DNA of 64,000 nt from JAJPHI01 sp035541875 (GTDB lineage: Bacteria; Desulfobacterota; Binatia; Binatales; Binataceae). Positions 60,958 through 64,000 of this stretch are shown one piece after another (the stretch's first letter is position 1; every line of letters starts with the position of its first letter). The position numbers and the translations under genes were made by a program. The stretch lies in the NCBI GenBank assembly GCA_035541875.1, contig DATKML010000013.1, positions 8,903-72,902 on the forward strand, read 5' to 3'. The notes beneath the pieces were generated by a model, which had not been told where the DNA came from, did not search any database, and saw nothing but the letters and a program-made list of their open reading frames with translations.

Positions 60958-61353
60958 ATGCCGCGTGCCAAGAACATTCAAACCGTTTCCGTGCTTGCTC
61001 AGCTACAGGAGTTCGCCAGTCGGGCATTGGGCGAGGTGCGCAGCGCGATTAAGGCAAAAGAGAGTGATCTGCGACGGCTCAAGGAAGAAGAGGCCCAGCT
61101 CGTCGCTGTGAGCGGCTTGGACGGTGTAGCGACGAGCGACGTGGACAAACGCCCCGCTGGCGGCACCACAAGACGAACCGATTGGAGCGCTGTACTTGCG
61201 AAGCTCCCCAAGCAATTTAAAGCATCACACGTCCGAACCGTGCGCGGTGTCGGAAACAAGCGGCACTCGGAGATCTTCGCTGCGATCACCCGCTGGGTCG
61301 AAGCTGGCACGGTCAAACGCAAAGACCGTGGCCTTTACGAGCGCGTTAGATAG
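60958..61353 (+). CDS. hypothetical protein, helical N-terminus and basic winged-helix-like C-terminus
   Basis: 131 residues from ATG 60958, behind AGGAAAG; the frame extends 21 codons upstream without support. The N-terminal half is a coiled coil (LQEFASRALGEVRSAIKAKESDLRRLKEEEAQL), followed by a flexible linker. The C-terminal 60 residues (DWSAVLAKLPKQFKASHVRTVRGVGNKRHSEIFAAITRWVEAGTVKRKDRG) look like a small winged-helix. Perhaps DNA-binding. Confidence 0.6.
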   Translation: MPRAKNIQTVSVLAQLQEFASRALGEVRSAIKAKESDLRRLKEEEAQLVAVSGLDGVATSDVDKRPAGGTTRRTDWSAVLAKLPKQFKASHVRTVRGVGNKRHSEIFAAITRWVEAGTVKRKDRGLYERVR

Positions 61354-61448
61354 CCGACTGAAAACCAAGTCGGGAGACTGAAGTGACCCTTCCTTTCGGC
61401 GATAATTTGGTCTGACCTCAGCCCACGAATTCACTCGCCCATCCTCGA

Positions 61449-61916
61449 ATGCTCAACCCGCGCAGATTCAGCTTCGGTGGAACAGCCGGTATCGTTACCA
61501 GCATGGGGCTAATCATCGGTTTGAGCGCCGCGAGGGTGGAAATGGTGACGATCGTCAGCGGACTATTGATTGTTGGCGTCGCCGATAACATCACGGATTC
61601 TCTGAGTATTCATATGTACCAGGAGGCGGAGAAGCTCGACGGACGCGCCGCGCTCATGGCGACCCTTACGAACTTCGTGACACGCCTTCTGATCGTTCTC
61701 AGCTTCGTGGCGATCGTGCTGACGCTGCCCAAGCCATATGCCGGAGTCGTCGCCTTCGCCTGGGGCGGCGCGCTCCTGGCCGCGATTAGCTACGTCCTGG
61801 CGCGAGCGCGAGGCATAAGCCCTGGAACCGAAGTAGCCAAGCATTTAGGGGTAGCAGTTCTGGCCATCGCCGCGAGCCGCTTCATGGGCTTGTGGATCTC
61901 ACAGCACATTAACTAG
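61449..61916 (+). CDS. VIT1/CCC1 family membrane protein
   Basis: 155 residues with four to five membrane helices. GGTAGIVTSMGLIIGLSAA near the N-terminus and VADNITDSLSIHMYQEAE (about 43-60) match the VIT family of iron/manganese transporters. Shorter than typical members (about 230), lacking one or two helices and the cytoplasmic metal-binding domain. It may be a short subfamily or a degraded copy. Confidence 0.7.
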   Translation: MLNPRRFSFGGTAGIVTSMGLIIGLSAARVEMVTIVSGLLIVGVADNITDSLSIHMYQEAEKLDGRAALMATLTNFVTRLLIVLSFVAIVLTLPKPYAGVVAFAWGGALLAAISYVLARARGISPGTEVAKHLGVAVLAIAASRFMGLWISQHIN

Positions 61917-61955
61917 GTGGGGTTTGTTGTTTATGCCAGGCGTGCTCGCGATGAA

Positions 61956-61990
61956 CGCGGTCTAAGCTGGTTTTAACTTCAAACCTTAAT
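61956..61990 (+). repeat. dispersed intergenic repeat, copy C (5' part)
   Basis: CGCGGTCTAAGCTGG and TTTTAACTTCAAACCTTAA match the first third of copies A and D. The rest is missing or unrecognisable. It follows the VIT-family gene. Confidence 0.5.
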
Positions 61991-62032
61991 ACGAAGAAAC
62001 ACGGTCTACTCTGGCGCGGGGCGTAAGGCCTT

Positions 62033-62488
62033 TCACTCGAGAATCGTCTGAATCAACTCGAGAGTCGTGCCGTCGGGATCAAGAAAGTAGACGGCTTTGG
62101 CCTTCGATCCGGCAAACTCAAACAGCTGGGGGCGGGAATAGAATTCGACCCCTCGAGCCATCAAGTCGGCCGTTACCTGCTCGATATCGTCAACCCAAAA
62201 GGCGACCTCGGTAATGCCAGGATTGTTCAGTTGAGTGTAGGGAGTTCCTTCGCCGTTGCCGGGTTGTAGGAAATGGAGCAACTCCAGGGGCGGACCTTTG
62301 ATTCCCTTGCCACCACGCAAGTACGCGGCGCGCAGCACGGTGCCCGGTATCCGAGTTAGTCGACTGGCTTCGGGCCCGGCGAAGGTCGCCTCGCCCAGCT
62401 TCTCCATGCCAAGAACGCCCTGGTAGAAAGCCAGCGCCTTGTCCATATCGCGGACGGTGATACCAATGTGGGCCACAGGGCCAAGCAT
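62033..62488 (-). CDS. VOC family (glyoxalase/bleomycin resistance) protein
   Basis: 151 residues from ATG 62488, chosen because GGAG precedes it at 9 bases; the open frame continues 72 codons upstream but looks non-coding. Two betaalphabetabetabeta modules are visible: GPVAHIGITVRDMDKALAFYQGVLGME and the second from EVAFWVDDIEQVTADL to FLDPDGTTLELIQ. Metal-ligand candidates are H7, E70 and E147. Likely a dioxygenase, isomerase or glyoxalase-type enzyme; substrate unknown. Confidence 0.8.
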   Translation of the reverse strand: MLGPVAHIGITVRDMDKALAFYQGVLGMEKLGEATFAGPEASRLTRIPGTVLRAAYLRGGKGIKGPPLELLHFLQPGNGEGTPYTQLNNPGITEVAFWVDDIEQVTADLMARGVEFYSRPQLFEFAGSKAKAVYFLDPDGTTLELIQTILE

Positions 62489-63134
62489 GGGATTATTCTC
62501 CGTTAAGGGATCGAAGTCTGAATCGCCCCGGGACCTTACCACACCGGAACGCCGAGAGGGTATCGTAGACCTCACTGTGGTAGAGCGCTGGTTCCGGTGC
62601 AGCACGTCATGGGGAATGGACTCGACCACGAGCCTCGGGTGCTGTCCTAATTGCAGGTGAATAATCTGAGCGAAGTGTCCTAGGTGTTTGCGGGTTTGTC
62701 CCAAATAAAGGATTCGAAGGAGTCAGCGTCGCTCGTTGGGCCAGTTAGAATGCGGCCAGTCTGTCGAACGCACTAAATCCTTTGGAACAGACCGACAATG
62801 CCGGGATTGGCGGGGTTCCAATTAAGATCGTCTCATGCCATTCCCGTTCAGGTCAAACGCAAGCGTGGCTAGCCGTGTCGTTGGTTGTGTGGATCTCGAG
62901 TTTGCGCTTACGGAATACCCTCATCAGAGGCTGTCGCCAATATGTCCGGAACCTTGTATCGCAAACGGCTCCGAACCGCGAAGAACCGGATCTGGGGTGG
63001 TTTGAGCCTCAAACCTTAACCTCGATGGCAACCGGTCGGTGCAAATGGCAGCGCACCGGGTGCGCGCCTGAGCAATCGCGGTGTTTCAAGCGGCGAAGCG
63101 TGAAAATTTGACGGATCGTGCTAAATGAGACGGG
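62489..63134. other. intergenic stretch with repeat copy D
   Basis: About 645 bases upstream of the VOC gene. A 109-codon plus-strand frame (62782-63111) overlaps repeat copy D and has no coding character. Nothing else supported. Confidence 0.45.
62986..63095 (+). repeat. dispersed intergenic repeat, copy D
   Basis: Aligns end to end with copy A. Shared blocks are GGTTTGAGCCTCAAACC/TTAAC, AAATGGCAGCGCACCG, GAGCAATCGCGGTGTTT and CAAGCGGC. It lies upstream of the frameshifted nuclease gene. Confidence 0.65.
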
Positions 63135-63922
63135 GTGCGTCTCGTCTCCTGGAATTGTGGCGCGGGGTTTCATTGCAAGGTCCAGTCACTGCTCGCGCTG
63201 AGACCAGACATTGCCGTCATTCAAGGGTGTAGCAACTTGGAGATACTTGCGGCCAAGGCCCCTGATTTCAGGCCGGCTGCCGCACTGTGGACGGGAAACA
63301 ATCGCAATCGGGGTCTGGCCGTATTCTCATTTGGAGAGTATCGCCTGAAGCAAGCCGACGAGACCGATAACTCCATCACCTACGCTCTACCCGTTCGCGT
63401 AACCGGACCGAGCACGTTCAATCTTCTCGCGTTGTGGTCACATTACGGAAAGACGCCCGTAAGAGTTGCCGACCCCGGTCCAACCCTGCGTGCCCTCGAT
63501 GCCTATGCAAGCCTTCTCAAGGAAGCACCCCCATCGTCGCCGGTGATCTCAACAATCACGTCCGTTGGGATAAGCCCGGCAAAGCCAGCAACCACGCGAA
63601 TACCGTAGCCGCCTGTGCCAATCGCGGTTTGGTCAGTGTGTATCACACCTTCTATGGTTGGGAGCATGGTCGGGAAAGACATCCGACTCTTTATGGGCGC
63701 GATCGTTCCTCGACAGGACCAAGGTTCCACATCGATTACGCATTTATCTCTCGGGAGAGCGTACCCCTTCTCCAACGTATCTCAGTCGGCTCGTACCGGA
63801 AGTGGGTCGCTTCCGCTCTCAGCGATCACGTACCACTGGTAATCGATCTCGCGCCAAGTTTCGGTCGACCGGATCTGAAACTCGATCCCTGTCGTCGTTC
63901 GCGAAAGAGAGAACCCTTTTGA
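63135..63922 (+). pseudogene. endonuclease/exonuclease/phosphatase family protein, one frameshift
   Basis: Two overlapping frames encode one protein of about 262 residues. The first (from GTG 63135 to about 63525) has VSWNCGAGFHCKVQSLLALRPDIAVIQ, the N-terminal strand and metal-Asn motif of the EEP superfamily. The second continues from about 63525 with PIVAGDLNNHVRWD (catalytic Asp-x-Asn), HIDYAFIS and LSDHVPLVIDL (the catalytic Asp-His pair). The switch coincides with a five-C run (CACCCCCATC), a likely indel site. All catalytic motifs are intact, so a sequencing error is as likely as true inactivation. Confidence 0.75.
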
Positions 63923-63954
63923 AGCTTCGATCCCGCTGACTGCCCTGCCTCCAC

Positions 63955-63975
63955 GATAAACGCGATCTAACGGGC
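63955..63975 (+). repeat. possible start of another dispersed repeat copy
   Basis: ATAAACGCGATCTAACGGG near the right edge matches the 5' end of copies A and C (GAACGCGGTCTAAGC / CCGCGATCTAAGC). The rest lies outside the window or is absent. Confidence 0.3.
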
Positions 63976-64000
63976 GCGATGTATGAATTGGAACCTCTAT

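Noticed and set aside
62782..63111. 109-codon plus-strand open frame
   Set aside because: Overlaps dispersed repeat copy D, no start signal and no coding character.

Overview
This looks like chromosomal DNA of a GC-rich Gram-negative soil or freshwater bacterium. It carries a full Pho two-component/Pst operon, a System I (Ccm) cytochrome c cluster, exported PQQ dehydrogenases, a lipoprotein and many small-molecule oxidoreductases (two Baeyer-Villiger-type monooxygenases, a luciferase-like oxidoreductase, two PF04909-type amidohydrolases, an amidase, HyuA/HyuB). No rRNA or other taxonomic marker is present. The mix of methanol-dehydrogenase-like PQQ enzymes, luciferase-like monooxygenases and amidohydrolases resembles what is known of Candidatus Binatota and related uncultured lineages, but that is an inference from gene content.

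Layout. 1-1.3 kb: the 3' part of a polytopic membrane protein cut by the left edge. 1.87 kb: tRNA-Arg(ACG). 2.0-7.5 kb: minus-strand operon pstC-pstA-pstB-phoU-phoB-phoR, with an 11-bp-phased Pho box upstream and no pstS in the window. 7.8-18 kb: catabolic genes (monooxygenase and amidohydrolase facing a luciferase-like oxidoreductase across a palindromic operator candidate; a gluzincin protease; amidase; a second monooxygenase). 18-26.6 kb: small membrane proteins, gamma-glutamyltransferase, enoyl-CoA hydratase, UspA, HyuB-HyuA. 26.6-30 kb: two tandem PQQ dehydrogenases. 30-37.7 kb: murF, purE, a secreted protein, ftsH, tilS, dnaJ. 37.7-43.4 kb: ccmE-F-H-I(like)-A-B-C-D on the minus strand, including a 56-residue ccmD. 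43.5-48.8 kb: a CADD/PqqC-like enzyme, katG, a frameshifted beta-helix protein and an amidohydrolase.

48.9-55.3 kb is a mobile region. A complete tRNA-Phe(GAA) is followed by two further copies of its 3' end, giving three att-like direct repeats that bracket two tandem islands. No integrase is visible in either. The first island holds a translationally coupled three-gene set (zinc ribbon plus TIR/deoxyribosyltransferase-like Rossmann domain; winged-helix protein with a low-complexity tail; DUF6941-like protein). This is the best candidate for an undescribed, possibly defence-related, system. It also holds a HEPN-like protein. The second island holds small membrane proteins, a lipoprotein and hypotheticals.

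55.3-64 kb is further accessory DNA: a zinc-finger/HTH protein, a DUF2252 protein, an orphan AAA+ ATPase, a coiled-coil protein, a VIT-family protein, a VOC protein and a frameshifted endonuclease/exonuclease/phosphatase. A dispersed intergenic repeat of about 105 bp recurs through it.

The most notable biochemistry lies in the PQQ enzymes, which have the lanthanide-type Asp-x-Asp but lack the vicinal cysteines; in CcmE, which has the Cys-type haem site (CPSKY) although CcmH is present; and in DnaJ, which keeps only half of its zinc-binding domain.
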